Assembly (NCBI RefSeq): GCF_003534205.1 | Contig: NZ_CP011102.1 | Span: 1,376,036-1,440,035 of the forward strand | Direction: 5' to 3' | Origin: Listeria weihenstephanensis | GTDB taxonomy: Bacteria > Bacillota > Bacilli > Lactobacillales > Listeriaceae | Length of the DNA: 64,000 nucleotides | Shown here: in pieces, positions 36,530-47,880 of the stretch | Numbering within the stretch: the stretch's first letter is position 1 | Layout: each line of letters starts with the position of its first letter | The notes under the pieces: model-generated | Told to the model about the DNA's origin: nothing | The model's database searches: none | The model's input: the letters and a program-made list of their open reading frames with translations, nothing else | Program-made: the position numbers and the translations under genes

Positions 36530-37615
36530 ATGAAATGGAAAAAAGAGTTAGTTGGCTTGCATTCATACAAACCTGGAAAACGGGAAGAACAAGTGATGGC
36601 AGAACTTGGCTTAACAGAGATTACGAAGCTGTCCTCCAATGAAAATCCGCATGGTGTGTCTAAAAAAGTCACGGATTATATGGCAAATTCGGATGTAAAT
36701 TTCGAAATTTATCCAGATGGTTGGGCGACAGATTTACGTGAACAACTAGCGGCGCATCATGGTGTGAAAGAGGAGGAACTAGTTTTCACGAGTGGTGTGG
36801 ATGAGCTAATCGCTTTACTCGCACGCACGCTACTTTCGCCGGCAACTAGTACGGTCATGCCAGCTCCAACTTTCCCGCAATATCGCCAAAATGCACGTAT
36901 TGAAGGAGCGGAAGTTCGTGAGGTAGCCTTAAGCGCAAACGGAGATCATGATTTAGATGGGATGTTGGCTGCAATGGACGCGACGACAAGCATCGTTTGG
37001 TTATGTAATCCGAACAATCCAACTGGTAACTACATAGCGCTAACGGAAATCATTGCCTTTTTACGTCAAGTTCCAACCGATGTATTGGTCGTGCTTGATG
37101 AGGCCTATATTGAATATGTTTCCCCGCAACCAGACACGCACACGGCACTTATTTATGAATTTGAGAATCTGATTATTACCCGTACGTTCAGTAAAATTTA
37201 TGGTCTAGCTAGCTCACGAGTGGGTTATGGCATTGCAAACGCGGCTATTATTAGCCAAATTAACATTGTAAGACCACCATTTAATACGACGACAATGGGG
37301 CAAAAATTAGCACAGATCGCGCTTTCGGATCAAGCTTTTATCGATGCTTGTCGAGCGGAAAATGCCGCGGGACGAGAACAATATCAAGCCTTTGCTGATA
37401 AAAATGAAGCGGTTTTTGTGTATCCATCACAAGGCAATTTTGTCCTAGTAGATATTGGATTACCAGCGGATGATGTTTTTAGTTATTTAGAGAAGAATGG
37501 CTATATCGTTCGTTCTGGTTCCGCATTGGGATTCCCGACAGCTGTTCGAATTACAGTTGGGAAGCAGGCTGAAAATGAAGCGGTCATTGCACTGTTACAA
37601 CAATTAGTAAAGTAA
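36530..37615 (+). CDS. hisC: Histidinol-phosphate / aromatic aminotransferase
   Basis: About 361 residues. Fold-type I PLP enzyme: [31 protein letters not shown] and the PLP lysine in [24 protein letters not shown] 36530 follows AGGAGGAG; an upstream TTG lies within the spacing. The placement between aroH and tyrA suggests that it mainly serves tyrosine/phenylalanine transamination, with a second role in histidine synthesis as in B. subtilis. Confidence 0.93.
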   Translation: MKWKKELVGLHSYKPGKREEQVMAELGLTEITKLSSNENPHGVSKKVTDYMANSDVNFEIYPDGWATDLREQLAAHHGVKEEELVFTSGVDELIALLARTLLSPATSTVMPAPTFPQYRQNARIEGAEVREVALSANGDHDLDGMLAAMDATTSIVWLCNPNNPTGNYIALTEIIAFLRQVPTDVLVVLDEAYIEYVSPQPDTHTALIYEFENLIITRTFSKIYGLASSRVGYGIANAAIISQINIVRPPFNTTTMGQKLAQIALSDQAFIDACRAENAAGREQYQAFADKNEAVFVYPSQGNFVLVDIGLPADDVFSYLEKNGYIVRSGSALGFPTAVRITVGKQAENEAVIALLQQLVK

Positions 37616-37629
37616 GGGGTTTTTGAAAA

Positions 37630-40016
<2,387 letters not shown>

Positions 40017-40024
40017 ATTGGAAG

Positions 40025-40051
40025 ACGTGTGCAAAGTTTGCACACGTTTTT
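40025..40051. terminator. Terminator of the aro operon that is also a 23-bp perfect palindrome
   Basis: ACGTGTGCAAA and TTTGCACACGT flank a single G. Read as RNA it gives a stem with a T run after it, so it can end the aro transcript. Read as DNA it resembles an operator, and its half-site TGTGCAAA is repeated at 40058-40065, with an inverted TTGCACA at 40078-40084 next to the fic promoter. Confidence 0.75.
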
Positions 40052-40077
40052 ATTATGTGTGCAAAAAAAGGGGTATA

Positions 40078-40107
40078 TTGCACAGGATAAAAAGTGTGTG
40101 CTATAAT
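40078..40107 (+). promoter_or_regulatory. Promoter of the fic gene
   Basis: -35-like TTGCAC (40078-40083), an 18-bp spacer and a consensus -10 TATAAT (40102-40107). The -35 overlaps an inverted copy of the TGTGCAA half-site. Confidence 0.7.
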
Positions 40108-40135
40108 GAGGTAGAATCGAAAAGAGGTGATTGGC

Positions 40136-41200
40136 ATGCTTTTAGAATTTCCAACTAACGCAATAAACACAGACACAATCCCCATTTACAAACAATTAGC
40201 GAAGTCCAATCGTGCCTTAGCAGAATTAAAAGGCTTTTCAGCGACAATACCTAATAAACATATGCTGATCAATGCGATGACATTAAATGAGGCGAAGGAT
40301 AGCTCGGAAATTGAGCAAATCGTTACGACGCATGATGATTTATACCAAGCGATGTCTAAGGACAAGGTACTGGATGCGGCGACGAAAGAAGTGCTCAGTT
40401 ATCGGCACGCGGTATGGGAAGGCTATCAATTTATTTTAAAAAGAGGTTTTATCAGTACGAACTTATTAGCGCATATTCAGCGTGTGATTGAAAATAATAA
40501 AAGTGGTATTCGGAAGGTTTTAGGTACGGAGATTAGGAATATGACAACAGGTGAGGTAATTTATACGCCACCGCAAACAGAAGAGGAAATTAGACGGTTG
40601 CTTGCTAATCTCGAGACTTATATTAACACCGAAGATGATACAGATCCTTTGATTAAACTGGCGTTGATTCACTATCAATTTGAAGCGATTCATCCATTTT
40701 ATGATGGGAACGGTCGGACAGGCAGGATTTTAAATATTTTGTATCTAGTTTTAATGGATTTGTTAGATAGCCCTGTACTTTATCTTAGTAAGTATATTTT
40801 ACGGACGAAGAAGGAATACTACGCCTTACTCCAAGGGATTCAGCAAGACATAAGTGGATTTGAAGGCTGGATTGTTTATATTTTGAAAGGGGTAGAGGAA
40901 ACAGCGAAGAATACATTGAAGATCATTCGTTCTATCACAGATGCTATGGATGGTTACGGTATCGAACTCAGAGAAAAGTTGCCGAAAATTTATTCTAAAG
41001 AATTGGTGGAGGCGCTGTTTTTTGAGTTTTATACGAAAACAATATACATGGAGCGGGATTTGAGGATTTCTAGGAGAACGGCTGTGACTTATTTGAAGAA
41101 GCTGGAGGAAAATGGATTTTTAACCTCGGAAATGATCGGTCGGGAACGAGTGTACAAGAATGAAATATTATTTAATCTGATTAAGTTACACAATGAATGA
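40136..41200 (+). CDS. Fic/DOC family protein with C-terminal winged helix (class II Fic)
   Basis: 354 residues. The catalytic motif HPFYDGNGRTGR starts at His186, with every residue needed for nucleotide transfer. N-terminal Fic_N-type region (MLINAMTLNEAKDSSEIEQIV) carries the class II inhibitory helix: S56-SEI-E60, but followed by Gln61 where Gly or Asn is usual. The last 80 residues look like a winged helix (ALFFEFYTKTIYMERDLRISRRTAVTYLKKLEENGFLTSEM). It probably AMPylates a host-cell protein of the same bacterium. It stands alone between aroA and ypiA, genes that are adjacent in B. subtilis, so it is probably an insertion. AGAGGTGATT precedes the ATG. Confidence 0.88.
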   Translation: MLLEFPTNAINTDTIPIYKQLAKSNRALAELKGFSATIPNKHMLINAMTLNEAKDSSEIEQIVTTHDDLYQAMSKDKVLDAATKEVLSYRHAVWEGYQFILKRGFISTNLLAHIQRVIENNKSGIRKVLGTEIRNMTTGEVIYTPPQTEEEIRRLLANLETYINTEDDTDPLIKLALIHYQFEAIHPFYDGNGRTGRILNILYLVLMDLLDSPVLYLSKYILRTKKEYYALLQGIQQDISGFEGWIVYILKGVEETAKNTLKIIRSITDAMDGYGIELREKLPKIYSKELVEALFFEFYTKTIYMERDLRISRRTAVTYLKKLEENGFLTSEMIGRERVYKNEILFNLIKLHNE

Positions 41201-41288
41201 GCAGTGCTTAAGAAAGACTGTTTGACTTGTTTTGACCTTTCCGTTATAATAAGCCTACGAAACTAGGATAGATGTGAGGAGATTGAAT

Positions 41289-42539
41289 ATGAAATTTGCA
41301 GAGCAGATGTTAGCGGCTTTAGAGCAAGAAAATTTGCCTGAGGCGCAGAAATATTTTGAGCAAGCCTTACAAGATGGAACGGATGAGGAACAGTATTGGT
41401 TGGCTGAACAACTGATGCAACTAGGTTTTTTAGAGGAAGCGGAAGATTTATATGAACTTTTGCTTGCGAAATATAAGGACGAGGGCGAGCTACTTGTTCG
41501 TGCTGCAGAGGTTGCGATTGAAAAAGATGATATCGAGAGCGCGATGGAGTATTTGGAGCAGGTAAATGCGCAGGACGATGCCTATCCTGAGAGTTTATTG
41601 GTGCTGGCCGACCTGTATCAAATGCAAGGACTTTTTGAAGTGACGGAGGCAAAGTTGCAGCAGGCGAAGTCTTTACTACCAAATGAGGCTGTGATTGATT
41701 TTGCACTCGGAGAATTTTATTTGTCTACGGCGCGATTTGCGTCGGCGGTACAGAGTTATCAAGCGGTTTTAGACGCTGGTGTGACGGAAGTTGCTGGTAG
41801 TCAAATTTACGAGCGTATTGCGGAAAGTTTGGCGAGCAGTGGTGCTTTTGAGGAAGCGATCCGTTATTATGAGAAGGCTCTTGCGGAACAGGAAGACGTG
41901 AATACGCTCTTTGGACTTGGTTTGACGAGTTTTCAAGCGAAGGATTACACGAAGGCGATTGATGCTTTGGAGCGATTGAAGGAGCATGATCCAGGATTCA
42001 CGACGCTATACACGTATCTTGCTAAAAGTTATGAAGAAAACGGGGAAGCAGATAAGGCGCTGGAGGCTTTAGTCGATGGTTTGAAACAAGATGAGTTTAA
42101 TAAAGAGCTATTTTTTGAAGCTGGAAAATTGGCTTGGAAAAACGATCAGGCAAAGGATGCCGAACATTACTTCCGCCAGGCGATTGCGCTTGATCCAGAG
42201 TTCGTTGATGCGATTTTAGAAGTGAATAAAATTTTGCTCAAGAAAGCAGATTATGAAGGTATTGTTGAGCTTGTGGAGTCGCTAGAACGTGAAATTTTAA
42301 CAGAACCACAAATTTTCTGGGACGTAAGTGTTGCATATCAGGAATTAGATAACTATAATAAAGCCAAAGAAAGCTATGATTTAGCGCATCCACATTTTAG
42401 TGAGAATGCAACTTTCTTGAAGGAATATGGCTTATTCTTGCGAGAAGACGGCGATATTGCGAAATCAAAAGAAGTATTAGCACATTACTTGACGTTTGAG
42501 CCAGGTGATGAGGAAGTTTTAAGTTTATTAGATTATTAA
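41289..42539 (+). CDS. ypiA: Tetratricopeptide repeat protein (YpiA-like)
   Basis: About 416 residues of tandem TPR helices (for example AEDLYELLLAKYKDEGELLVRAAEVAIEKDDIESAMEYLEQV, EEAIRYYEKALAEQEDVNTLFGLGLTSFQAKDYTKAIDALERLKEHDP and DAEHYFRQAIALDPEFVDAILEVN). No signal peptide, so cytosolic. It lies directly before the reoY gene, an order conserved in Bacillus and Listeria, which suggests a joint role. A role with ReoY in controlling MurA stability is inference. ATG 41289 follows GAGGAG. Confidence 0.88.
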   Translation: MKFAEQMLAALEQENLPEAQKYFEQALQDGTDEEQYWLAEQLMQLGFLEEAEDLYELLLAKYKDEGELLVRAAEVAIEKDDIESAMEYLEQVNAQDDAYPESLLVLADLYQMQGLFEVTEAKLQQAKSLLPNEAVIDFALGEFYLSTARFASAVQSYQAVLDAGVTEVAGSQIYERIAESLASSGAFEEAIRYYEKALAEQEDVNTLFGLGLTSFQAKDYTKAIDALERLKEHDPGFTTLYTYLAKSYEENGEADKALEALVDGLKQDEFNKELFFEAGKLAWKNDQAKDAEHYFRQAIALDPEFVDAILEVNKILLKKADYEGIVELVESLEREILTEPQIFWDVSVAYQELDNYNKAKESYDLAHPHFSENATFLKEYGLFLREDGDIAKSKEVLAHYLTFEPGDEEVLSLLDY

Positions 42540-42570
42540 TCCCCATTTTGATGGGAAGGAGTGAGTAGAA

Positions 42571-43098
42571 ATGAAAGCATCGATCAGTATTGAAGACAAG
42601 AAGGAATTTGTTAGATGGTTGTTGAATAAGCACCAAATGAAGATCAGAGAATCAATGTGGATTCTAAATTATATTGCAGGTCACGATCAAATCATGAAAT
42701 ACGTTCACTTCGTTGATAATGCAGAAGGGTGCCCTCGTGGACTTGTGCTCACTTCTCTAGGAGTGGATGACGAACCGTTTCGTTTCTTTAAAGGCGATAT
42801 TGTAACGACCGATCCGGAGAAGGCATTTCATGATATCCGTTTGAATTGGGACGAAGATATATATATTCAATTGCATTTCCCAGAGGCGCTCACCTCCCCA
42901 AGATACGCCTTTGTACGCGAAGATAATCCATTCCAAGATTTGCTTATTACTGAAAAAGATAAGAAAGTTGCAGCGCAGTTCCTAGATACTGTTGTAGAAC
43001 ATTTTTCAAAAGAGAAATTACTACAAGAAATTGATGAGGCACTAGATGCACACGATGAAGAGAGATTTCAGAGCTTGATGGAACAAATGAAAAGCTGA
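42571..43098 (+). CDS. reoY: ReoY (YpiB, UPF0302) family regulator of MurA degradation
   Basis: 175 residues. N-terminal UPF0302 domain ([53 protein letters not shown]) and a short C-terminal IDEAL-type helix ([26 protein letters not shown]). In L. monocytogenes the homologue lmo1921 (ReoY) acts with ReoM and ClpCP in MurA turnover, under control of the PASTA kinase PrkA. Its last bases, including the stop, merge into the linker of a repeat element (see 43089). GGAAGGAGTG precedes the ATG. Confidence 0.92.
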   Translation: MKASISIEDKKEFVRWLLNKHQMKIRESMWILNYIAGHDQIMKYVHFVDNAEGCPRGLVLTSLGVDDEPFRFFKGDIVTTDPEKAFHDIRLNWDEDIYIQLHFPEALTSPRYAFVREDNPFQDLLITEKDKKVAAQFLDTVVEHFSKEKLLQEIDEALDAHDEERFQSLMEQMKS

Positions 43099-43548
43099 AA
43101 CGGCCCGTTATGTTGATGAACTTACAAACCGTAGTGTGCTTTGTTGTAGTGAATCAATAGGCAGTTGAGCAACGCGAAACTGACAACTATTTAGCTGTTA
43201 GGGGGCGCAGTAAAAGTCCTTTTTCGACTTTTATGGAGGCACCGAAAATTTCGAGGGTCTGGCTTCCGAAGCTGGATCCGAAGGCGCAAACATGAATTAA
43301 CACAAAGAATTAGAGATCCCAGTTTTTTAGTCTCCAAATTTGATGGGAAAAACCCGTTTTTGGTTTTTGTGAAGGGCGTGAAGTTTTCGAGGAGTTGGCC
43401 GTTGAAGCTGGCTCGCCTGAAAAGCTGAAAGAGCCCGCTTAGCCTCGACAGAAATTGTTAGGGGGCGCAGTGAAAACCCTCTTTTTGTTTTTGCGGAGGC
43501 ACCGAAATTTCCGAGAGGCTGGCTCTTGAAGCTGGATCCGAAGGCGCC
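43089..43548 (+). repeat. Cluster of three modular intergenic repeats downstream of reoY
   Basis: The linker sequence GAAAAGCTGAAACGGCCCGTTA begins over the reoY stop codon. Three core modules follow: 43197-43287, a degenerate one at about 43340-43413, and 43457-43548. Modules 1 and 3 begin GTTAGGGGGCGCAG and end GGATCCGAAGGCGC. Each carries a hairpin: AAAAGTC/GACTTTT, AAAAACC/GGTTTTT and GAAAAC/GTTTTT respectively. The same family occurs on the other strand at 55.5-56.0 kb. No gene is visible in this 632-base gap. Confidence 0.85.
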
Positions 43549-43635
43549 GAACCTAAATCAACTCAAACATTGGAGATTTCTAAGCTTTCAGGTGCCGAAC
43601 TCTTGAAAGCCTTAGGAAAATTAGGCAAACCAGCC

Positions 43636-43675
43636 CAAAAAACATCCGCCACAAGCTGACGGATGTTTTTATTTA
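43636..43675 (+). terminator. Strong terminator at the end of the reoY-repeat region
   Basis: AAAAAACATCCG pairs with CGGATGTTTTTA over an 11-base loop, with T-rich sequence after. If reoY has no earlier terminator, its transcript would carry a 3' region of more than 500 nucleotides containing the repeats. Confidence 0.88.
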
Positions 43676-43730
43676 ATTTTTAACAGCAAGTCTGGTATCA
43701 TAGAAAAAGAGAGTTTAGAGGGGGAGCATA

Positions 43731-44324
43731 ATGTATCGATACTTAGCGAACAGATCTTTCTTAAGATTACTGTTCATCGTCAATTTATTAGGAGCAGTGT
43801 ACGGATACATTTGGTACTTGCCTCAACTTAAAATTACAGAGCCACGCTATTGGCTGTTTGTTCCAGATAGTCCTACGGCGATCCTATTTTTCGTATTTGT
43901 ATTGATGGCTTGGCTTGCAAAAAAACATTGGCCTTTAATGGAAGCATTAGCATTCGTTTGTTTGGTTAAGTACGGATTATGGGCTGTTGGAATGAATGTA
44001 GCTTACATGATAAATCTGGGATATTTGGATATGATGAGCCTAATGTTACTTTGCTCGCATGGTTTAATGGCTGTTCAAGGACTTTTGTACGCCCCATTTT
44101 ACCGTATCAAATTCGAACATTTCGCGATTGCAGCAATTTGGGTGTTACATAATGATGTCATTGATTATTTATTTGGTCAAATGCCAATTTATGGTGGGCT
44201 AGATCAATATATCACGACGATCGGTTACTGCACCTTCTGGTTAACAATCTTCGTTTTATGGACCGTTTATGAAAAAACACTGAAAAAGGATGCGTTTAAA
44301 TTAGAATTTCCTCATGAAGCTTAA
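43731..44324 (+). CDS. DUF1405 membrane protein (YpjA-like)
   Basis: 197 residues with six predicted membrane helices starting at LLFIVNLLGAVYGYIWYLPQL. Conserved-looking polar residues within the membrane (FVPDSPTAILFF, KYGLWAVGMN, HNDVIDYLFG) fit DUF1405. No function is established for the family. In B. subtilis ypjA lies a few genes before dapB; here about 13 kb of other genes separate it from ypjD-dapB. GAGGGGG precedes the ATG. Confidence 0.85.
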   Translation: MYRYLANRSFLRLLFIVNLLGAVYGYIWYLPQLKITEPRYWLFVPDSPTAILFFVFVLMAWLAKKHWPLMEALAFVCLVKYGLWAVGMNVAYMINLGYLDMMSLMLLCSHGLMAVQGLLYAPFYRIKFEHFAIAAIWVLHNDVIDYLFGQMPIYGGLDQYITTIGYCTFWLTIFVLWTVYEKTLKKDAFKLEFPHEA

Positions 44325-44393
44325 AAACGGTTGAGGTTTGGCGCTTTCTCCTTTATAATTAAAGTAATAAGTAGTAGGAGGACGGGGATTTAT

Positions 44394-45077
44394 ATGAGTA
44401 TTCAAATGTATATTGTTTATTTTCTGATCGTGGCATTAATACCTTTATGGGCGCAGTATCGTGTCAAAAGCACATATTCGCACTATTCGAAGGTGGCAAT
44501 ACGTACTGGCTTAACAGGAGCACAAGTGGCGCGCCAAATTTTGGATGCAAACGGCTTATCCAATGTTCCAGTTCAAGAAACAGGTGGCGTATTAAGCGAT
44601 CACTATGATCCACGTAAAAAAGCGGTTTTCTTATCTTCCGCAAACTTCAATGGTCGGTCTATTGCTGGAACGGCGGTAGCGGCACATGAAGTGGGGCACG
44701 CGATACAAGATGCACAAGACTACACGTTTATGCGTTTTCGTTCCGCGCTTGTTCCAATTACAATGTTCAGTTCGAACGCTTCTTGGGTGTTCTTAATCAT
44801 CGGGATGTTAGCGACAATTCCGAGTTTAATGTTAATTGGTATTGTTCTGATGGCTATCGGCGTGTTATTCCAGTTAATTACGTTACCAGTCGAATTTGAT
44901 GCCTCCAAACGGGCTCTAGTACAAATTAATCAATTAGGCTTGGTCGAAGCAGACGAATTACCACAAGCTCGTAAGGTACTTAGTGCAGCCGCAATGACAT
45001 ATGTTGCAGCCATGGCTGTTGCTGTTTTGGAACTTTTGAGATTGATCTTAATTTTTACAGGTATGAATCGAAATTAG
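44394..45077 (+). CDS. Membrane zinc metallopeptidase (YugP family)
   Basis: About 227 residues. An N-terminal helix, then the zinc-site helix VAAHEVGHAIQDAQ (HExxH), and two or three C-terminal membrane segments with LPVEFDASKRALVQINQLGLVEADELPQARKVLSAAAMTYVAA, the block typical of Zn_peptidase_2. ATG 44394 follows GGAGG; the frame extends further upstream without a ribosome site. Substrate unknown. Confidence 0.9.
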   Translation: MSIQMYIVYFLIVALIPLWAQYRVKSTYSHYSKVAIRTGLTGAQVARQILDANGLSNVPVQETGGVLSDHYDPRKKAVFLSSANFNGRSIAGTAVAAHEVGHAIQDAQDYTFMRFRSALVPITMFSSNASWVFLIIGMLATIPSLMLIGIVLMAIGVLFQLITLPVEFDASKRALVQINQLGLVEADELPQARKVLSAAAMTYVAAMAVAVLELLRLILIFTGMNRN

Positions 45078-45083
45078 TTGTCG

Positions 45084-45112
45084 AAAAACGCTCTGTTAAA
45101 TGGGCGTTTTTT
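45084..45112 (+). terminator. Intrinsic terminator after the metallopeptidase gene
   Basis: AAAAACGC pairs with GCGTTTTT over a 12-base loop, followed by T. Confidence 0.82.
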
Positions 45113-45137
45113 GATGGAATAAAGGATGGGATATAAG

Positions 45138-46394
45138 GTGGATTTTGATGTTATCGTTATCGGTGGTGGGCCATCGGGATTAATGGCGGCAATCGCTGCA
45201 GCAGAGAAGAATAAACGGGTTCTACTCGTTGAAAAAGGTCCGAAACTAGGCCGAAAATTGATTTTGTCGGGTGGGGGACGTTGTAACGTAACAAATCGCA
45301 AACCTGCGGAGGAAATTATTAAGAATATACCAGGAAATGGGCGTTTTATGTACAGTCCTTTTGCGGAGTTTAACAATGAAGATATTATCGCTTTTTTTGA
45401 GAAGCTTGGTGTTGCTTTGAAAGAGGAGGATCACGGGCGCATGTTCCCAGTAACGGACAGCGCACGTTCGGTCGCAGATGCGATGATTTCAAGACTAGGT
45501 AAGCTTGGTGTGAAAATTTACATGAAAACACCGGTAAAGCGAGTGAATTATGAAAATGGTGAAGTGGTTGGAATTACACTTGTCGATGGTCAAGAAATCG
45601 GCGCGCGTTCCGTGATCGTGGCAGTTGGTGGGAAATCCGTACCGCGAACAGGATCAACAGGTGACGGCTATGCATGGGCAAAAGAGGCAGGACACACGAT
45701 TACCGAGCTATATCCAACAGAAGTTCCGATCACATCTGCCGAACGTTTTATCAAAAGTAAAGTCTTACAAGGCATCTCTCTTCGTGATGTGGCGCTTTCT
45801 GTGTTGAATCCAAAAGGAAAAGCGATTATCACGCATCAAATGGATATGATTTTTACGCATTTTGGTATCTCTGGACCAGCAGCTCTTCGTTGTAGCCAAT
45901 TCGTGATTCAAGGTCTTAAAAAATTTAACGTACCAGAATTAACGATGATGATAGATTTTTTCCCAGATCTTTCAAAGAGTGAGATAGAGCAACAAGTGAT
46001 GGAACTCGTGAAAGACAATCCTAAAAAAGCGGTAAAAAATGCGCTGAAATCAGTGATGCAGGAGCGGATGCTTGTATTCCTGTTAGAACGAGCAGAAATT
46101 GATATCGATGCAGATTGTGTTTCCGTTTCACAAAAAAAATGGCAAACCTTCGTTGATTCGTTGAAAAAATTCACTTTTCGTGTGAATGGGACGCTTGACT
46201 TTGAAAAAGCTTTTGTGACGGGAGGCGGTGTTTCTGTCAAGGAAGTTATGCCAAAAGAAATGCAGTCGAAAATGATGCCAGGATTATTCTTTTGTGGTGA
46301 AATTTTAGATATTAACGGTTATACAGGTGGTTACAATATTACATGTGCGCTTGTAACCGGTCGTCTGGCTGGTATAAACGCCGCGCTAAGATAA
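45138..46394 (+). CDS. FAD-dependent oxidoreductase, HI0933/BaiN family
   Basis: About 418 residues. FAD-binding [51 protein letters not shown] at the start, and the closing [33 protein letters not shown]. These are the marks of the HI0933-type flavoproteins (YtfP in B. subtilis), some of which reduce or desaturate unknown substrates. GTG 45138 is favoured because AAAGGATGGG lies seven bases before it; ATG 45126 abuts that site. Ends at a shared terminator with the converging gene. Confidence 0.88.
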   Translation: MDFDVIVIGGGPSGLMAAIAAAEKNKRVLLVEKGPKLGRKLILSGGGRCNVTNRKPAEEIIKNIPGNGRFMYSPFAEFNNEDIIAFFEKLGVALKEEDHGRMFPVTDSARSVADAMISRLGKLGVKIYMKTPVKRVNYENGEVVGITLVDGQEIGARSVIVAVGGKSVPRTGSTGDGYAWAKEAGHTITELYPTEVPITSAERFIKSKVLQGISLRDVALSVLNPKGKAIITHQMDMIFTHFGISGPAALRCSQFVIQGLKKFNVPELTMMIDFFPDLSKSEIEQQVMELVKDNPKKAVKNALKSVMQERMLVFLLERAEIDIDADCVSVSQKKWQTFVDSLKKFTFRVNGTLDFEKAFVTGGGVSVKEVMPKEMQSKMMPGLFFCGEILDINGYTGGYNITCALVTGRLAGINAALR

Positions 46395-46438
46395 AAAAAG
46401 TTGAAGTGCCTCAAGAGAGAGGTTACTTCAACTTTTTT
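46393..46438. terminator. Bidirectional intrinsic terminator
   Basis: AAAAAGTTGAAGT pairs with ACTTCAACTTTTT around a loop that itself holds CCTC/GAGG. It serves the convergent flavoprotein and DUF1801 genes. Confidence 0.92.
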
Positions 46439-46875
46439 GGTTTGAATGAACTTTCATATTGCGAGATCCATTGATCCACGGTAATTTTACTAGCCAATTC
46501 ACCGATGAGTTCGTAGGGGGTTTTCTTTGGGTTGGTGAATCGGATACAGCCTTTACCCATGTTGAGTTTCGTTGTCATATAGTTTGGATACTCCGCTTGG
46601 AACCAAGAAAGTAGCTCTGAATCTGCGTATATTCCCAAATGATGAACAGCGATATTACTTTTCTGTGCAGCAATCGCGATAAATGGTAGAGAAAGGCTGG
46701 TATCGCAATGGTAGCCGTCAGGATAACGCGATTTTGGAACAACGTAAGACGGCATGCCATATTGGATTTCTTTTTCAAAGCCTTCGGGAATATTGGCATC
46801 AATAACTTGCATCAACTGTATGAAAGCGGCTTTTTTCTCAGGATCGATGTCTTCTATATACTCTTCAATAGTCAT
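46423..46875 (-). CDS. DUF1801 domain protein
   Basis: 150 residues. MTIEEYIEDIDPEKKAAFIQLMQVIDANIPEGFEKEIQYGMPSYV and VHHLGIYADSELLSWFQAEYPN ... GKGCIRFTNPKKTPYELIGELA are characteristic of DUF1801, a fold related to frataxin-like and YdhG proteins. The molecular role is not known. It overlaps the stop of the upstream serine hydrolase gene in an ATGA junction and is therefore cotranslated with it. Confidence 0.85.
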   Translation of the reverse strand: MTIEEYIEDIDPEKKAAFIQLMQVIDANIPEGFEKEIQYGMPSYVVPKSRYPDGYHCDTSLSLPFIAIAAQKSNIAVHHLGIYADSELLSWFQAEYPNYMTTKLNMGKGCIRFTNPKKTPYELIGELASKITVDQWISQYESSFKPKKLK

Positions 46876-47864
46876 GATTTTCCTCCTATGTCTTGTATAA
46901 ATTGTTGGACAATTTCGTCGCGTCGTTCTAGAAAAATAGGATTATCGCGACGGGGATGAACACGATTTGTTAGCACGATTAGCGCCGTTTTTTGCGGTAC
47001 GTCTATCACGATAAAAGTTCCAGTAAAACCAGTGTGATAGAGGGCAAAATGATCGCCTGATGGAACGAGATCCCATCCAAGACCGCGTGATCGATTCAAA
47101 GTAGGCGTATAATTTTGACGCATTGCAGTAACGGTTTCCTTGGTTAAAATTGGGCCGCCATCATTGATAATCGCCTTTGCAAAACGGATTAAATCGGGCA
47201 ATGTGCTGAATAATCCAGCGTGACCCGCGACGCCACGCATTTTCCAAGCTTTGAAATCATGTACTTCGCCAATAACCAGCCCGCGCTCGGGATGAAGCTC
47301 TGTCGGGACACAAGAATAAGGGTTACTCGGATGGAAACAACTATCCGTCATACCAATCGGGTCCAAAATACTGCTTTGGACTTGCTGCTCAAGGTTACCA
47401 CCGAGTTGTTCCACGATATATCCTAAAAGTAAAAAGTTGGCATCAGCATACGAGACATTCGTCCCAGCAGGCATCCGTTGAGGCGTCTCGATGCAATAAC
47501 GATAGACGTCTTCTTTTGTATCAATCTGAAACCCAGGAATATTTTTCGCTAATCCAGAACTATGCGTTAAAAGTTGCAAAATAGTAACCTCAGGATAGCG
47601 GAAATCAGGGAGGTAATCGCAAACTTTATCAACTATAGCGATTTTACCCGCTTCCATATGTTGTAAAAGGAGCGTTGTTGTGGCGATCACTTTTGTTAGG
47701 GAGGCAATATCGTAGACTGCTTCTGGTTCCAGCGTTATTTTTTCAGGAATATATTGTTTTAGGCCGATTACGTGTTGCTTTGTGCGATGCGGCGTGATAA
47801 GTGCGTAGGAAATGCCCGGAACAATCTCATCGGCGACTAGTTTTTTTAATAACGTATCTAACAT
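46872..47864 (-). CDS. Serine hydrolase, beta-lactamase / class C penicillin-binding family
   Basis: 330 residues. SxxK nucleophile motif in VYDIASLTKVIATTTLLLQ, a Tyr motif in VSYADANFLLLGYIVEQLGG, and HTGFTGTFIV in place of the KTG box. There is no signal peptide, so the protein is probably cytosolic and is an esterase or peptidase rather than a true beta-lactamase. It lies 16 bases after the malic enzyme gene and runs into the DUF1801 gene, making a three-gene operon. Confidence 0.88.
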   Translation of the reverse strand: MLDTLLKKLVADEIVPGISYALITPHRTKQHVIGLKQYIPEKITLEPEAVYDIASLTKVIATTTLLLQHMEAGKIAIVDKVCDYLPDFRYPEVTILQLLTHSSGLAKNIPGFQIDTKEDVYRYCIETPQRMPAGTNVSYADANFLLLGYIVEQLGGNLEQQVQSSILDPIGMTDSCFHPSNPYSCVPTELHPERGLVIGEVHDFKAWKMRGVAGHAGLFSTLPDLIRFAKAIINDGGPILTKETVTAMRQNYTPTLNRSRGLGWDLVPSGDHFALYHTGFTGTFIVIDVPQKTALIVLTNRVHPRRDNPIFLERRDEIVQQFIQDIGGKS

Positions 47865-47880
47865 TGGCTTCCCTCATTCC

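Noticed and set aside
41263-41706. A 147-residue open frame opposite the TPR gene
   Set aside because: Antisense shadow of a clear TPR protein; no ribosome site or motif.
43099-43640. Possible CRISPR array or small genes in the repeat-rich gap after reoY
   Set aside because: The repeats are ~90 bp, few, non-identical and hairpin-bearing, without regular unique spacers, and no cas gene is near. No coding frame with a ribosome site was found.
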